A stretch of 64,000 bases of DNA from Rhizobium sp. WYJ-E13. Its GTDB lineage: Bacteria; Pseudomonadota; Alphaproteobacteria; Rhizobiales; Rhizobiaceae. The position numbers and the translations under genes are program-made. Positions 8,850 through 19,637 of this stretch are shown piece after piece; positions within the stretch are counted from its first letter, which is position 1; each line of letters starts with the position of its first letter. The DNA lies in NCBI RefSeq assembly GCF_018987265.1, contig NZ_CP076853.1, positions 2,604,001-2,668,000 of the forward strand, given 5' to 3'. The notes below the pieces were generated by a model. The model saw only the letters and a program-made list of their open reading frames with translations. It was not told the origin of the DNA and made no database searches.

Positions 8850-10904
8850 TTAGCTGTCGAGGAACGAGCGCAGCTTGCGAGAGCGGCTCGGATGCTTGAG
8901 CTTGCGCAGCGCCTTCGCCTCGATCTGGCGGATACGTTCGCGGGTGACCGAGAACTGCTGGCCGACTTCTTCGAGCGTATGGTCGGTGTTCATGCCGATG
9001 CCGAAGCGCATGCGCAGCACGCGCTCTTCGCGCGGCGTCAGCGATGCCAGAACGCGAGTCGTCGTCTCGCGCAGGTTCGCCTGGATGGCGGCGTCGATCG
9101 GCAGCAGTGCGTTCTTGTCCTCGATGAAATCACCGAGATGCGAATCCTCTTCGTCGCCCACAGGGGTTTCGAGCGAGATCGGCTCCTTGGCGATCTTCAG
9201 GACCTTGCGGACCTTTTCGAGCGGCATGGCGAGCTTTTCGGCCAGTTCTTCCGGCGTCGGCTCACGGCCGATTTCATGCAGCATCTGGCGCGAAGTGCGG
9301 ACGATCTTGTTGATCGTTTCGATCATATGCACCGGAATACGGATCGTACGGGCCTGGTCGGCGATCGAGCGGGTGATCGCCTGACGGATCCACCATGTCG
9401 CATAGGTCGAGAACTTGTAGCCACGGCGGTATTCGAACTTGTCGACCGCCTTCATCAGGCCGATATTGCCTTCCTGAATGAGGTCGAGGAACTGCAGGCC
9501 GCGGTTCGTGTACTTCTTGGCGATGGAGATGACGAGGCGAAGGTTCGCTTCGACCATTTCCTTCTTGGCGATGCGCGCTTCGCGCTCGCCCTTCTGCACC
9601 ATGTGCACGATGCGGCGGAATTCCGAAATCGAGATGCCGGTTTCCGTTGCGAGATTCTGGATCTCCTGGCGGATGTCGCGGATCGTCGTGTTCTCGCTCT
9701 TGGCGAATTCCTTCCAGCCGCGGGCGGCCAGATTGCCGATCGACTTCATCCAGTTCGGATCGAGCTCGGCGCCCTGATATTGTTCCAGGAACGAGTCGCG
9801 CTTGACGCCGTAGGATTCGGCCAGCCGCAGCAGGCGGCCTTCGTTCTGCACAAGGCGCTTGTTGATGTCGTAAAGCTGCTCGACCAGCGCATCGATGCGG
9901 TTCTGGTTGAGCGACAGCGACTTCACGGCCTTGATCAGTTCGTCCTTGAGCTCCTTGTAGCGGCGCTCCTGGGCGGAAGACAGCGTGCCGGTGGCAGCTA
10001 AGCGCTGCTCGACCTGCTGGTCCTGCAGCTTACGCAGCTTCTTGTAGGTCTCGGCGATGATGTCGAGCGTTTCCATGACCTGCGGGCGAAGCTCTGCTTC
10101 CATCGCCGCCAGAGAGAGGTTCGATTCGTCCTCGTCCTCTTCTTCCTCTTCCGGAGGCATGCCTTCGCCGCCGACATCGGTAATGTCGTCGTCACCGGAG
10201 CGCGAACGCCGGGTCCTTTCCTTCTCTTCGGCAGCCTTGCGGTCAGCCTCGATCTTCTCAGGACTCTGGAACTGCGGCGCAGCCTTGGCTTCCGGACCGG
10301 AATAGGTCGTTTCGAGATCGATGATCTCGCGCAGGAGCGTGGTGCCTTCGTTGAGTTCGTCGCGCCAGATGATCAGCGCCTGGAACGTCAGCGGGCTCTC
10401 ACAGAGACCTGCGATCATCGTTTCGCGGCCGGCCTCGATGCGCTTTGCGATGGCGATTTCGCCTTCGCGCGACAGAAGCTCGACGGACCCCATCTCGCGC
10501 AGATACATGCGCACCGGGTCGTCGGTACGGTCGGTCGGCTCTTTCTTCTTGGCGGTCGCAAGCGCGGTGCCGCCGGAAGGCGCAAGTTCGCCGCCCTCGC
10601 TGTCATCGTTATCAGAGCTGTCGTCGTCGTCGCCGCCGGAAGCGCCGGCTTCCTCGGCTTCCTCATCCTCGATGACGTTGATGCCCATGTCCGACAGCAT
10701 CGACATCGTGTCTTCGATCTGTTCGGACGTCACTTCTTCGGAAGGCAGGACGGCGTTGAGCTCGTCCATCGTCACATAGCCGCGCTTCTTGGCGGCCTTG
10801 ATCATCTTCTTGACCGCGTCATCGGAAAGATCGAGAAGAGGGCCGTCGCTTGCGCCGTCGCGTTCGACTTCCGCTTCTTCGTTCTCTTTGACCTTCGTTG
10901 CCAT
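8850..10904 (-). CDS. rpoD: RNA polymerase sigma factor RpoD (SigA)
   Basis: 684 aa, the normal size for an alphaproteobacterial primary sigma factor. Region 1.1 is at the N-terminus ([19 protein letters not shown]), followed by an acidic low-complexity stretch (about 80-110). Region 1.2 contains [12 protein letters not shown], then a large non-conserved insert. Region 2 contains [35 protein letters not shown] and [15 protein letters not shown], region 3 follows, and region 4.2 is [20 protein letters not shown]. It directs core polymerase to housekeeping promoters. A strong terminator follows the stop. In many bacteria dnaG lies directly upstream; here about 6 kb of other genes separate them. 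Confidence 0.98.
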   Translation of the reverse strand: MATKVKENEEAEVERDGASDGPLLDLSDDAVKKMIKAAKKRGYVTMDELNAVLPSEEVTSEQIEDTMSMLSDMGINVIEDEEAEEAGASGGDDDDSSDNDDSEGGELAPSGGTALATAKKKEPTDRTDDPVRMYLREMGSVELLSREGEIAIAKRIEAGRETMIAGLCESPLTFQALIIWRDELNEGTTLLREIIDLETTYSGPEAKAAPQFQSPEKIEADRKAAEEKERTRRSRSGDDDITDVGGEGMPPEEEEEDEDESNLSLAAMEAELRPQVMETLDIIAETYKKLRKLQDQQVEQRLAATGTLSSAQERRYKELKDELIKAVKSLSLNQNRIDALVEQLYDINKRLVQNEGRLLRLAESYGVKRDSFLEQYQGAELDPNWMKSIGNLAARGWKEFAKSENTTIRDIRQEIQNLATETGISISEFRRIVHMVQKGEREARIAKKEMVEANLRLVISIAKKYTNRGLQFLDLIQEGNIGLMKAVDKFEYRRGYKFSTYATWWIRQAITRSIADQARTIRIPVHMIETINKIVRTSRQMLHEIGREPTPEELAEKLAMPLEKVRKVLKIAKEPISLETPVGDEEDSHLGDFIEDKNALLPIDAAIQANLRETTTRVLASLTPREERVLRMRFGIGMNTDHTLEEVGQQFSVTRERIRQIEAKALRKLKHPSRSRKLRSFLDS

Positions 10905-11403
10905 TTATATCGTCGCCTTCCTGACGCTATTCATACTCGCTGTAGTGAATGGCAGTCTCGTGGCCCAGAGCGCGTGCGCACCGGCCTCGAATCACCTATA
11001 CCCACCTAACGGGATGACATTTAAAGCCTGATTAACCACGATTGCCGGCATCGGACAGCAAAATTCAATTGCCATTGGATTTCCGGCCATGGTTGTGCGA
11101 TCCGCCTTGACCCAGTTCACCGCTCAAGTGGAACGGTGATTCCCACAAAATTTGTTCTCGTCAAGCTTTTCCACAAAAAAAGCCACCGAAAACCCGGAAA
11201 AAGCCTTATCCACAGGCTTTGAACCGCGCCAGCGATTGCGAAGCTTATCTAGTATGTCACCGGGAAAAGACAAGGGCTTTTGTACAAACACTGGAATAGC
11301 CGCGTATCGCTCCAACCGCACGCCATAGATTCTTCGCAAATCGCCAACATGAGTTGTGAAAACAAGCTGTACGCGATTATGGGGAATCTCGGTGGCAAGG
11401 ATC
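10905..11403. other. Intergenic region between rpoD and the L,D-transpeptidase gene
   Basis: About 500 bp holding the divergent control regions of rpoD (left) and the L,D-transpeptidase gene (right). I see no convincing coding frame. A 104-codon frame on the minus strand (11124-11438) lacks a ribosome site and overlaps the transpeptidase start. The notable content is a DnaA-box-like pair, listed separately, inside A-rich DNA around 11140-11215. Confidence 0.6.
11167..11214. promoter_or_regulatory. Two DnaA-box-like sequences
   Basis: TTATCCACA at 11206-11214 is an exact match to the DnaA box. TTTTCCACA at 11167-11175 differs by one base and has the same orientation, 39 bp apart. The exact box is flanked symmetrically by AAAGCC and GGCTTT, so it would form the loop of a 6-bp hairpin. 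The sites lie in the control region between rpoD and the L,D-transpeptidase gene. Binding is inference; two sites are too few and too far apart for an origin. Confidence 0.4.
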
Positions 11404-11946
11404 ATGACGAGAAACAGGGTGATCCTTCTGGCCGCCATCGCCGTCAGCGTTTTCGCTTATACGAAAGTGATGGCGAGGATCGGCTCGGGTTCAACGCCTG
11501 CGAATGCGCCTCTGGAGCAACGAGCCGACCTCATTCGCGTTTATAAATCCGAGCGCCGTATGGTTCTCCTCCGAGACGAGACGCCTCTTTCGACATATCG
11601 GATTTCTCTTGGAAGCGCTGCCGATGAGGGCCCAAAGCAGCGAGAAGGCGACGAGAAGACACCGGAAGGCCGCTATGAGATTGACTGGCGAAATCCCCGG
11701 TCCATGGCGCATCTCAGTCTGCATATCTCCTACCCCAATCCGGCCGATCGGCAGAACGCCGAATTGAAGGGATATCCTCCCGGCGGCGATATCATGATCC
11801 ACGGCCTTCCCAATGGCTGGGGCTTCCTTCAGACCATGCACCTGCTTTGGGATTGGACGGATGGCTGCATTGCCGTCACTGACCAGGAGATGCGCGATAT
11901 CTGGGCACGCGTCCCCGATCATACGCCGATAGAGATCGTGCCCTAA
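11404..11946 (+). CDS. L,D-transpeptidase (YkuD) family protein
   Basis: 180 aa. An N-terminal hydrophobic segment (VILLAAIAVSVFAY) acts as signal or anchor. The YkuD catalytic signature is present: histidine in IMIHGLPNG, then WDWTDGCIAVTDQEM with the nucleophilic cysteine in TDGC. Such periplasmic enzymes make 3-3 peptidoglycan cross-links or attach proteins to peptidoglycan. The start at 11404 follows AAGGATC; 16 codons further upstream have no ribosome site. It stands alone, divergent from rpoD. Confidence 0.88.
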   Translation: MTRNRVILLAAIAVSVFAYTKVMARIGSGSTPANAPLEQRADLIRVYKSERRMVLLRDETPLSTYRISLGSAADEGPKQREGDEKTPEGRYEIDWRNPRSMAHLSLHISYPNPADRQNAELKGYPPGGDIMIHGLPNGWGFLQTMHLLWDWTDGCIAVTDQEMRDIWARVPDHTPIEIVP

Positions 11947-12070
11947 ACCACCGCCTAGCGTGACAGCTCGTCATAGGCGTTCACCGTCAGGGCCGACAGA
12001 TCGAGCGCCGTAATACAGCGCAGATTGACGGATGCCATCTCCATGCCGTTGCGCTGTCGCTTCGTCCTCC

Positions 12071-13108
12071 TCACATCCAGTCCATCACGACCTTGCCGGA
12101 ATTGCCCGAGCGCATTGCCTCGAATCCATCGCGGAATTCGTCGATCTTGATGCGATGAGTGATGACAGGCGAGAGATCCAGACCGCCCTGCACGAAAGCG
12201 ATCATCTTGTACCAGGTCTCGAACATCTCGCGACCATAGATGCCCTTGAGGTTCAGCATCTTGAAGATCACCTTGTTCCAGTCGATCTCGAAACCGGCGG
12301 GCGCAATGCCGAGGATGGCGATCTTGCCGCCATTGTTCATCTTGTCGATCATGTCGCGAAAGGCGGGTGCTGCGCCCGACATTTCCAGGCCGACGTCGAA
12401 GCCCTCAGTCATGCCGATCGCCTTCATCACATCGGCAAGGTTTTCCTTGGATGCATCCACGACATAATCGATGCCAAGCTTGCGCGCGAGATCGAGCCGG
12501 TTCGGATTGATGTCGGTAATGACGACCTTGCGCGCGCCGGAGCGCTTGGCAACGAGCGCCCCCATGATGCCGATCGGTCCTGCACCGGTGACCAGCACGT
12601 CTTCGCCGACGAGATCGAAGGAAAGCGCGGTGTGAACGGCATTGCCGAACGGATCGAAGATCGCCGCGATTTCATCCGGAATATCGTCTGGGATCGGCAC
12701 CACATTGGCTTCGGGTATGCAGACGAACTCCCCGAAGGAGCCCGGCCGATTAACGCCAACGCCGAGCGTGTTGCGGCAGAGATGCCCCCTGCCCGCGCGG
12801 CAGTTGCGGCATTTGCCGCAGACGATATGCCCCTCGCCGGAGACACGTTCGCCGACATTATATTTGGTGACGGCCGAGCCGATCTGGGCAATCTCGCCGC
12901 AGAACTCATGGCCGACGACCATCGGCACCGGAATGGTCTTCTGTGCCCACTGGTCCCAGTTCCAGATATGCACGTCGGTACCGCAGATCGCCGATTTCTT
13001 CACACGGATCAGCACGTCATTCGGGCCGACGTCCGGCACCGGCACATGCTCCATCCAGAGGCCAACTTCGGGCTTCGCCTTGACCAGTGCTTTCATCATG
13101 TTGGACAT
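12071..13108 (-). CDS. tdh: L-threonine 3-dehydrogenase
   Basis: 345 aa zinc-dependent medium-chain dehydrogenase, the expected length for Tdh. Catalytic zinc ligands are C42 ([12 protein letters not shown]) and H67-E68 (VGHEFCGE); the structural zinc lobe is [15 protein letters not shown]; the NAD-binding motif is [11 protein letters not shown]. It oxidises L-threonine to 2-amino-3-ketobutyrate with NAD+. AGGAGAAAAGATC precedes the ATG. It lies 21 bp behind kbl, the next enzyme of the pathway, in one transcription unit. A 29-codon frame just downstream (11955-12044) is not convincing as a gene. Confidence 0.97.
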   Translation of the reverse strand: MSNMMKALVKAKPEVGLWMEHVPVPDVGPNDVLIRVKKSAICGTDVHIWNWDQWAQKTIPVPMVVGHEFCGEIAQIGSAVTKYNVGERVSGEGHIVCGKCRNCRAGRGHLCRNTLGVGVNRPGSFGEFVCIPEANVVPIPDDIPDEIAAIFDPFGNAVHTALSFDLVGEDVLVTGAGPIGIMGALVAKRSGARKVVITDINPNRLDLARKLGIDYVVDASKENLADVMKAIGMTEGFDVGLEMSGAAPAFRDMIDKMNNGGKIAILGIAPAGFEIDWNKVIFKMLNLKGIYGREMFETWYKMIAFVQGGLDLSPVITHRIKIDEFRDGFEAMRSGNSGKVVMDWM

Positions 13109-13129
13109 GATCTTTTCTCCTCAAGGCTC

Positions 13130-14317
13130 TCAGATAGTGCCGAGTTCGCGGCCGGCTTCGGCAAAGGCTGATATCGCCCGCTCGACATCCGCCTTCGAAT
13201 GCGCAGCCGACATCTGCGTTCGGATACGCGCCTGCCCCTTTGGCACGACGGGGAAGGAGAAGCCGATCACATAGACGCCCTTCTTCAGCATCAGTGCGGC
13301 CATATCCTGCGCGAGCTTCGCGTCTCCCAACATGACCGGGATGATCGGATGCCCCTCGCCGGCAAGCGTGAAGCCGAGCTTGGTCATTTCGGTGCGAAAC
13401 AGCGCCGCATTGGCCGACAGCCGCTCGCGCAGCGCATCGCCGTTGTCGATGAGGTCGAAAACCTTCAGCGAGGCAGCCGCAATGACCGGCGCCAGCGTGT
13501 TGGAGAAGAGATAGGGACGTGAACGCTGCCGCAGCCACTCGACGATTTCAGCCCTTGCCGACGTATAACCGCCGGATGCGCCGCCAAGCGCCTTGCCGAG
13601 GGTGCCGGTGATGATATCGACCCGGCCTTCGACCCCGCAATATTCCGGCGAGCCGCGGCCATGCTTACCGACGAAGCCAACGGCATGGCTGTCGTCCACC
13701 ATGACCATCGCGCCGTATTTTTCGGCGAGATCGCAGACACCTTGGAGATTGGCGATGATGCCGTCCATGGAGAAGACGCCATCGGTTGCGATCAGCTTGA
13801 AGCGGCTGCCTTCGGCCTTTTTCAGCTCCTCTTCCAGCGCCGCCATGTCGTTGTTGGCGTAACGGAAGCGCTTGGCCTTGGAGAGGCGTACGCCGTCGAT
13901 GATCGAGGCATGGTTGAGCGCATCGGAAATGATTGCATCCTCTTCGCCGAGCAGCGTCTCGAACAAACCGCCATTGGCATCGAAGCAGGAGGAATAGAGG
14001 ATCGTATCTTCCATGCCGAGGAAGGAAGAGATGCGTGCTTCAAGCTGCTTGTGCTCTTCCTGCGTGCCGCAGATGAAGCGCACGGACGCCATGCCGTAGC
14101 CATAGCGGTCGAGCGCCTTCTTGCCGGCTTCCGCCAGTTCCTCGTTATCGGCGAGGCCCAGGTAGTTGTTGGCGCAGAAATTCAGCACGCGCTCACCAGA
14201 GGCAATGGCAATTTCACCTGCCTGCTTCGATGTGATGACGCGTTCGGACTTGTAGAGGCCGGCATCCCTGAGCGAGGCAAGCTCCGACTGCAGGTGGGAG
14301 AGAAATGCTTTTGTCAT
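13130..14317 (-). CDS. kbl: Glycine C-acetyltransferase (2-amino-3-ketobutyrate CoA ligase)
   Basis: 395 aa alpha-oxoamine synthase, fold type I PLP enzyme. The PLP lysine is in [15 protein letters not shown]; other family marks are [24 protein letters not shown] and [11 protein letters not shown]. It cleaves 2-amino-3-ketobutyrate with CoA into glycine and acetyl-CoA, completing threonine breakdown started by tdh. AAGGGCG precedes the ATG. First gene of the kbl-tdh operon; the 275 bp upstream, to the cupin gene, hold its control region, in which I recognise no specific operator. Confidence 0.97.
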   Translation of the reverse strand: MTKAFLSHLQSELASLRDAGLYKSERVITSKQAGEIAIASGERVLNFCANNYLGLADNEELAEAGKKALDRYGYGMASVRFICGTQEEHKQLEARISSFLGMEDTILYSSCFDANGGLFETLLGEEDAIISDALNHASIIDGVRLSKAKRFRYANNDMAALEEELKKAEGSRFKLIATDGVFSMDGIIANLQGVCDLAEKYGAMVMVDDSHAVGFVGKHGRGSPEYCGVEGRVDIITGTLGKALGGASGGYTSARAEIVEWLRQRSRPYLFSNTLAPVIAAASLKVFDLIDNGDALRERLSANAALFRTEMTKLGFTLAGEGHPIIPVMLGDAKLAQDMAALMLKKGVYVIGFSFPVVPKGQARIRTQMSAAHSKADVERAISAFAEAGRELGTI

Positions 14318-14592
14318 TGTAAACGCCCTTATCCCAAAAACGTCCTCAGATGGGGGCTGCCATTAGCACAAAGCGAGTGCTGATGTCGCTGATCCCGTAC
14401 GATTTTTTTGCAGGCAATTCGCTGCGGGCAACCCCGTTATGCATATTTCGCCCCTTGTCCGCTTCGAAGCCATTCAGGGGCGCGCACGACAAAGACGCCG
14501 GCCGGCCGGAAGACACGTCGAGGCATTTGCTGAAGACCTATCTCTCAAGGAGATTTCGATCTCGCCTGATCGCCCTCTATGCATCTGATATC

Positions 14593-15054
14593 TTAAGGAT
14601 CAGGACCATCGCCGATCTCCACGAGGCCGAAACGCTCCTGGATCGGCAGGATCACTTCGGGCGTCCTGGCGTCCGCCCGTTCAAGCTCCAAGAAGAAATG
14701 CTCGAACCCGCCGGGCGTGACGAAGCCCATCATCCGGCCCATTGTGTCTGCGACATTGCGCCAATGATGCGGCACGTTCGGCGGCAAGACGACGACGGAT
14801 CCGACTGGCGCCTCGATCATCTCGTTTCCGCACCAGAAGCGGTAGTTTCCTTCGATGACACGAAAGACCTCCGTCTCGCGCGTATGCATGTGCCGCGACG
14901 GACCGGTTCCCGGCGCCGAGAAGGTTTCCCAGATGCCGTAAGCGCCGGCCGTTTCCTCCGCCGTTGCATGAATGAAGACCTGCCCGCCATGCGGATGCCT
15001 CGCAATCCGCTCACGTCCGGGCAATGACGCCACTGCTCTGTTGAACTGTGCCAT
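14593..15054 (-). CDS. Cupin domain-containing protein
   Basis: 153 aa, one double-stranded beta-helix cupin. The metal-binding motif 1 reads GPSRHMHTRETEVFRVIEG (two His and a Glu) and motif 2 is PPNVPHHWRNV. Function cannot be assigned beyond small-molecule binding or dioxygenase-like chemistry. The start at 15054 follows GGGGGAACTTCA; a 20-codon N-terminal extension lacks a ribosome site. It lies 76 bp downstream of recQ on the same strand. Confidence 0.88.
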   Translation of the reverse strand: MAQFNRAVASLPGRERIARHPHGGQVFIHATAEETAGAYGIWETFSAPGTGPSRHMHTRETEVFRVIEGNYRFWCGNEMIEAPVGSVVVLPPNVPHHWRNVADTMGRMMGFVTPGGFEHFFLELERADARTPEVILPIQERFGLVEIGDGPDP

Positions 15055-15130
15055 TGAAGTTCCCCCAAAACTCTGCAGGAAGCCTAGCAGAAATCTTTGC
15101 CGATTGCAGCGCAAGGCATGTGCAACCGCA

Positions 15131-16996
15131 CTATTCGTCGTGCGAGAGGATGATATCGAGGAAAGCGTCGCCGTAACGTTCGAGCTTCGACTGGCCGACG
15201 CCGGAAATGCCGAGCAGTTCCCTGCGGCTGCGCGGCCGCTCGGTGGCGAAGGCGATCAGCGTCGTATCCGGGAAGACGACATAGGGCGGTACGCCAAGCG
15301 ACTTGGCAATCGACATTCGCTCGGCCCTGAGCGCTTCGAAGAGCGCGCCGTCCGCACCCGAAAGTCCGGTCCTGCGCTCCGCGCGCTCGGTCTTTTTCGC
15401 CCGGCGTTCGGAGGGCGCGCGATCCTTGCGGAAGAAGACCTCGCGCTCGCGCTTGAAGACGGCGCGCGCCTCCGGCTCCAGCTTCAGAGCTCCGAAAGCC
15501 TCGTGATCGACACGGATCAGCCCCATCGCCATAAGCTGGCGATAGACCGATTGCCATGTCCGAACAGCAATATCCTTGCCGGCGCCGAAGACGGGCATAT
15601 CGACATGGCGGAAGCGCTCGGTCTTCTCGTTGACATTACCGACGAGCACGTCGATGACATGGCCGGCGCCAAAACGTTCGCCGGTGCGATAGACTGCCGC
15701 CAACGCCTTGATCGCCGCCTCCGTTCCATCCCAGGTCTCGACCGGCTTCAGGCAGGTATCGCAGCCGCCGCACTTGCCCCCGTGTGCTTCGCCAAAATGC
15801 GCCAGGATCGCCTGCCTCCGGCAGGATGCCGTCTCGCAGATCGCCAGCAGCGCATTCAGCTTGCCGCGCTCGATACGCTTGATCTCGTCGGCCGCATTGC
15901 CCTCATCGATCATCCGCCGGCGCTGGATGACATCGGCCATGCCGTAAGCCATCCATACCTCGGACGGCAGGCCGTCACGTCCCGCGCGGCCTGTCTCCTG
16001 ATAATAGGCCTCGACCGAGCCCGGCAGATCGAGATGGGCGACATAGCGCACATTCGGCTTATCGATGCCCATACCGAAGGCGACAGTCGCAACAAGGCAG
16101 AGTTCTTCTTCCTTCAGGAAGGCATCCTGGTTGGCGTCACGCAGCGCCCGGTCCATGCCGGCGTGATAGGGCAGCGCCCGGATGCCCTGCGTGTTCAGCC
16201 AGTCCGCCGTTTCCTCCACCTTGGCGCGCGACAGGCAATAGACGATGCCGCTGTTGCCCTTGTGGCCGGAGAGAAAGCGCAGGAGTTGCTGGCGCGGCTG
16301 ATCTCGTTCGACGATCTCATAGGAAATATTCGGCCGGTCGAAGCTCGTCGTGAAAACAGCGGCATTATCGAGCATCAGCCGCTCGATAATGTCTTCCCGC
16401 GTGTGCGGATCGGCGGTAGCCGTCAGCGCGATGCGCGGCACGTCGGGATATTGCTCGGTGAGCTTGCCGAGTTCGCGATATTCCGGCCGGAAATCATGGC
16501 CCCACTGCGAGACGCAATGCGCTTCGTCGATCGCGAACAGCGCGATCTTCGCATTGCCGATCAACTCGCGGAAACCATCCATCAGGATACGCTCCGGGGT
16601 GACATAGAGCAGGTCGAGATCGCCGGAGGAAATGCCGCGGCGGATTGCGACATATTCCTCGCGCGATATCGAGGAATTGAGCGCTGCGGCACGAATGCCG
16701 AGCTGTTTCATCGCCTCGACCTGATCACGCATCAGCGCAATCAGCGGCGAGACGACGATGCCGAGACCCTGGCGGCAAAGGGCCGGGATCTGGAAGCAGA
16801 GCGACTTGCCGGCCCCGGTCGGGAAGAGCACGACGGCATCGCCGCCGGCGACGACATGCTCGACCACTTCCTGCTGCCTGCCGCGAAAGGCGGAATAGCC
16901 ATAGACGCGCTTCAGCACGTCGAGCGGCTGCGCCGTGCCTGCAAACAGGGCATCGGAGGCGGAGAATAGCGGTTCGTCGCGTTCGGTCTGCGGCAT
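15131..16996 (-). CDS. recQ: ATP-dependent DNA helicase RecQ
   Basis: 621 aa, full length. Walker A is PTGAGKS with K64; the DEAH box is [18 protein letters not shown]; helicase motif VI is [11 protein letters not shown]. The RQC zinc cysteines are visible (CRR, then CGGCDTC), and a C-terminal HRDC domain covers about the last 80 residues ([20 protein letters not shown]). RecQ is a 3'-to-5' helicase in recombination and fork repair. The ATG shares one base with the dnaG stop (TGATG), so recQ is translationally coupled to dnaG. Confidence 0.97.
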   Translation of the reverse strand: MPQTERDEPLFSASDALFAGTAQPLDVLKRVYGYSAFRGRQQEVVEHVVAGGDAVVLFPTGAGKSLCFQIPALCRQGLGIVVSPLIALMRDQVEAMKQLGIRAAALNSSISREEYVAIRRGISSGDLDLLYVTPERILMDGFRELIGNAKIALFAIDEAHCVSQWGHDFRPEYRELGKLTEQYPDVPRIALTATADPHTREDIIERLMLDNAAVFTTSFDRPNISYEIVERDQPRQQLLRFLSGHKGNSGIVYCLSRAKVEETADWLNTQGIRALPYHAGMDRALRDANQDAFLKEEELCLVATVAFGMGIDKPNVRYVAHLDLPGSVEAYYQETGRAGRDGLPSEVWMAYGMADVIQRRRMIDEGNAADEIKRIERGKLNALLAICETASCRRQAILAHFGEAHGGKCGGCDTCLKPVETWDGTEAAIKALAAVYRTGERFGAGHVIDVLVGNVNEKTERFRHVDMPVFGAGKDIAVRTWQSVYRQLMAMGLIRVDHEAFGALKLEPEARAVFKREREVFFRKDRAPSERRAKKTERAERRTGLSGADGALFEALRAERMSIAKSLGVPPYVVFPDTTLIAFATERPRSRRELLGISGVGQSKLERYGDAFLDIILSHDE

Positions 16997-18972
16997 CAGT
17001 GGCTCGCAGCGCCCTTGACGCGGCCGGAGAGCACACCGAAGCCGTCGATGATGGCTTCCTGGTTCTCAAGCCGCAGCGCCTCGAAATGCACTTCCTGGGA
17101 CGCGCGCATCAACCGGTCAATCTCGGAATCATCGCCGGCCTCCGTCGCCTGCGCGATATCGCGCTCCAGCTCGATCTTCTGCCAGCGCAGATCCTTGGCG
17201 CGCTTGTGGAAGGCAAGCGCTTGACGATAGCCCTCGCGGGCGTCCTCCATCGCCGCCGCCTCGGTCGCCGTCCAGAGCCGGGCGTTGCGCACCTGCTGAT
17301 CGAGGTTTTTCAGGAGCGGGCCGAAACCCGCGACGTCGAGGCATTCCATCAGATAATCACGCGTCAGATGCGGCCCGGCAACGACTGCCGCCGCCCCCAG
17401 CATCGCCGCCCAGAGTTTCTGCAACTCGCGATTGTCGTAATCGACTGCGGCAATCTCATCGTAATCGTCAAGCATCAAGGCAGGATGATTGATAACCGTC
17501 AGGGCCAGCACGCATTCCCTGAGCGCCGCATTGTCCTGATGGCCGCGCACGAGACCCGAGCGAGCCAGACGATCCGACGCTGCGACCGGGGTTCGAGGTC
17601 CCGCGGGAGCGCCACCCTTCTGGCCTCGAAAATTGCTACCACCAAAATTGCGCCGCTCGCCACCGCCGCGGTTCTGGAACTGTGGCTGGAAGAAGCTGTT
17701 CAGGCGATCGCGCATATCCTGCTGGTAATGGCGGCGTACATTTTCGTCGGCAATGACGGCCACGAGCTGTCTCAGCCGCGCTTCCAGTTCGGCGCGCGCT
17801 TCCGGCGTGTCGAACTTGCCGCTCCGCGCCTCCCGATCCCACAGCATTTCCGAAAGCGGCTTTGCCTGCGCCATGACCTTGTCGAAGGGCGCCCTGCCCT
17901 CGTGCTTCACGAGGTCGTCGGGATCCTTGCCATCAGGCAGCAGCGCGAAACGCACGCTACGCCCCGGCTTCAGATGCGGCAGTGCAAGATCGGCGGCGCG
18001 ATTGGCAGCGCGGATGCCGGCACTGTCACCATCGAAGCAGAGCACCGGCTGCGATGTCATCTTCCAGAGCAGATCAAGCTGGTTTTCGGTCAATGCCGTG
18101 CCGAGTGGTGCGACAGCATTTTCGACGCCGGCCTGATGCAGCGCGATGACGTCCATATAGCCTTCGACAGCGATGATCGTGCCCTCGCCGTTCGTGCCCT
18201 GCATTGAGCGGCGCGCACGGGCGAAATTGTAAAGCACACTGCCCTTGTGGAAGAGCTCCGTCTCGTTGGAATTGAGATATTTCGCCGGCGCATCCGGCGA
18301 CATGGCGCGTCCGCCGAAGGCGATGACCTTCTCGCGAGAAGAGAGGATCGGGAACATGATGCGGTCCCGGAACCGGTCATAGGAGACCGGCACGTTTTCA
18401 TGCACCACCAGGCCGCACGCCTCGATCTGCTCCTTGCTGACACCCTTGCCGGCCAAAAATTCTTTCAGCGCATTGCGGCTGTCGGGTGCAAACCCGAGCC
18501 TGAAGGTCTCGATCGTGCGGCCCGTCAGCCCGCGGTCGCGCAGATAGGCGCGCGCCCTGGCGCCATTGGCCGTCTGCAACTGATCCTGAAAGAACTGCGT
18601 CGCCATTTCCATGACGTCGAGAAGCGAAGTGCGCTCCTTCTCCCGCTTTTCCATTTGCGGATCGACAACCGGCATCGGCACGCCAGCCATGTCTGCGATC
18701 GTCTGAACGGCTTCGGGAAAGCTCAGGCCCTCAAGCTCGGTCAGAAAGCGGAAATGATCGCCGGTCACGCCGCAGCCGAAGCAATGGTAACGACCCTTGC
18801 GGTCCTCGCAATGGAAGCTCGGCGACTTCTCGCCATGGAAGGGGCAGCAGGCCCAATAGTCGCCGCGCGATACGTTGGTCTTGCGCTTGTCCCAGCTCAC
18901 GCGCCGCGCAATCACGTTCGATATGGGAACGCGGTCGCGGATATCGTCCAGGAAGGTGGGTGAAAAGCGCAT
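16996..18972 (-). CDS. dnaG: DNA primase DnaG
   Basis: 658 aa. The N-terminal zinc-binding domain has [14 protein letters not shown] followed by YHCFGCG; the primase core has the RNAP-basic segment and the TOPRIM motifs [13 protein letters not shown] and [12 protein letters not shown]; the C-terminal third binds DnaB helicase. A Gly/Asn/Arg-rich linker (about 420-450) separates core and C-terminal domain. It lays down RNA primers at replication forks. I chose the ATG at 18972 ([10 protein letters not shown]), preceded by AGAGGT; the frame runs 17 codons further without a site. recQ overlaps its stop. Confidence 0.97.
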   Translation of the reverse strand: MRFSPTFLDDIRDRVPISNVIARRVSWDKRKTNVSRGDYWACCPFHGEKSPSFHCEDRKGRYHCFGCGVTGDHFRFLTELEGLSFPEAVQTIADMAGVPMPVVDPQMEKREKERTSLLDVMEMATQFFQDQLQTANGARARAYLRDRGLTGRTIETFRLGFAPDSRNALKEFLAGKGVSKEQIEACGLVVHENVPVSYDRFRDRIMFPILSSREKVIAFGGRAMSPDAPAKYLNSNETELFHKGSVLYNFARARRSMQGTNGEGTIIAVEGYMDVIALHQAGVENAVAPLGTALTENQLDLLWKMTSQPVLCFDGDSAGIRAANRAADLALPHLKPGRSVRFALLPDGKDPDDLVKHEGRAPFDKVMAQAKPLSEMLWDREARSGKFDTPEARAELEARLRQLVAVIADENVRRHYQQDMRDRLNSFFQPQFQNRGGGERRNFGGSNFRGQKGGAPAGPRTPVAASDRLARSGLVRGHQDNAALRECVLALTVINHPALMLDDYDEIAAVDYDNRELQKLWAAMLGAAAVVAGPHLTRDYLMECLDVAGFGPLLKNLDQQVRNARLWTATEAAAMEDAREGYRQALAFHKRAKDLRWQKIELERDIAQATEAGDDSEIDRLMRASQEVHFEALRLENQEAIIDGFGVLSGRVKGAASH

Positions 18973-19328
18973 CTCTACCTCTTGCAGAACCTCCATATAA
19001 GCAGCTTTGCCATGCTGCGCCACGAAACTTCTGCCTTAAATCCCGCTTTTCACAGGGCCGGAAACCCTGTCAAAAATCTCGGCAAACGCCACTCAACAAA
19101 GCGTTATCGGGGCCCTGGTAGAGGGTGCGACATTTTTGACATATCTCAACTTTCGAGACACCGGCATTATCCACTCCGCGAAAATCGCTCTTTAGAAAGA
19201 GCAAGTAAAAACAATTTGTTATAAAGATTCGACCAGTTTGCACCTTCCGCTCGGAGGAACGCCGCGCGCCTCCATATTTGCAGCCCGGCAGGCCGAATCC
19301 GAGATTATTATATTTTTGTAATTTGAAT

Positions 19329-19517
19329 AAGCCGGGGCCTGGCCATAAGTTCGATCTCAACAAAGCGATCCCCAAGCGAGGCACCATCCCTACCCCCGGC
19401 GCCGCCTCGCAAGGGTGCCTTTGCAAATACCCGCCGGCTTGGGTTTCAACCCTGCGTCGCTGACGGAAGCAAAGAGCAAGAAGGCAGGAGCGCCCCCAGC
19501 TCCTGCCTTCTTATTTT
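19329..19517 (+). ncRNA. Candidate small RNA between dnaG and a divergent gene
   Basis: On the plus strand the segment can close a long-range stem, AAGCCGG (19329-19335) with CCGGCTT (19434-19440), enclosing GCGAGGC (19376-19382) with GCCTCGC (19404-19410). It continues with GGGTT-tc-AACCC (19441-19452) and ends in a 14-bp terminator. No plus-strand gene lies upstream to use that terminator, since dnaG reads away to the left. I did not find a consensus promoter; TTGAAT at 19323 is a weak -35 candidate. Family unknown; it does not look like tmRNA, SRP RNA or RNase P. Confidence 0.4.
19478..19517 (+). terminator. Strong intrinsic terminator without an upstream gene
   Basis: A perfect 14-bp stem, AAGAAGGCAGGAGC with GCTCCTGCCTTCTT, has a 7-nt C-rich loop and is followed by ATTTTT on the plus strand. 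The minus-strand side lacks a T-tract, so the direction is rightward. Confidence 0.85.
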
Positions 19518-19637
19518 TGGGCTTATGCGCTGCAGCTTTTATTGAGCTTTACCTTACCAATTAACCCCTGAAATACAAAAGCATTGACACTTCCAATAGG
19601 CGTGGCAGATGAATGCGCAAAACTCCTGGACAGCGCT

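Larger units (their letters stand above)
18973..19637. other. Intergenic region between dnaG and an unknown gene
   Basis: About 665 bp without a credible protein gene. It contains the dnaG control region on the left, a 16-bp perfect palindrome (GCTCTTTAGAAAGAGC, 19187-19202), a block of potential RNA stems at 19329-19452 and a very strong terminator at 19478-19517. TTGACA occurs at 19136-19141 and at 19584-19589; the second is near the start of the downstream gene and could be its -35 element, although the -10 is poor. Confidence 0.6.

Noticed and set aside
11139..11220. Replication origin because of DnaA boxes
   Set aside because: Only one exact and one near box, no clustered array or clear unwinding element, and none of the usual origin neighbours.
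11955..12044. A 29-codon frame (MEMASVNLRC...) after tdh
   Set aside because: Weak ribosome site, no recognisable family and too short to separate from chance; it might be a gene remnant but there is no evidence.
14972..16969. A 665-codon open frame on the plus strand opposite recQ
   Set aside because: It lies entirely antisense to a clear recQ gene. Long antisense frames are common in high-GC DNA; it has no ribosome site and low-complexity composition.
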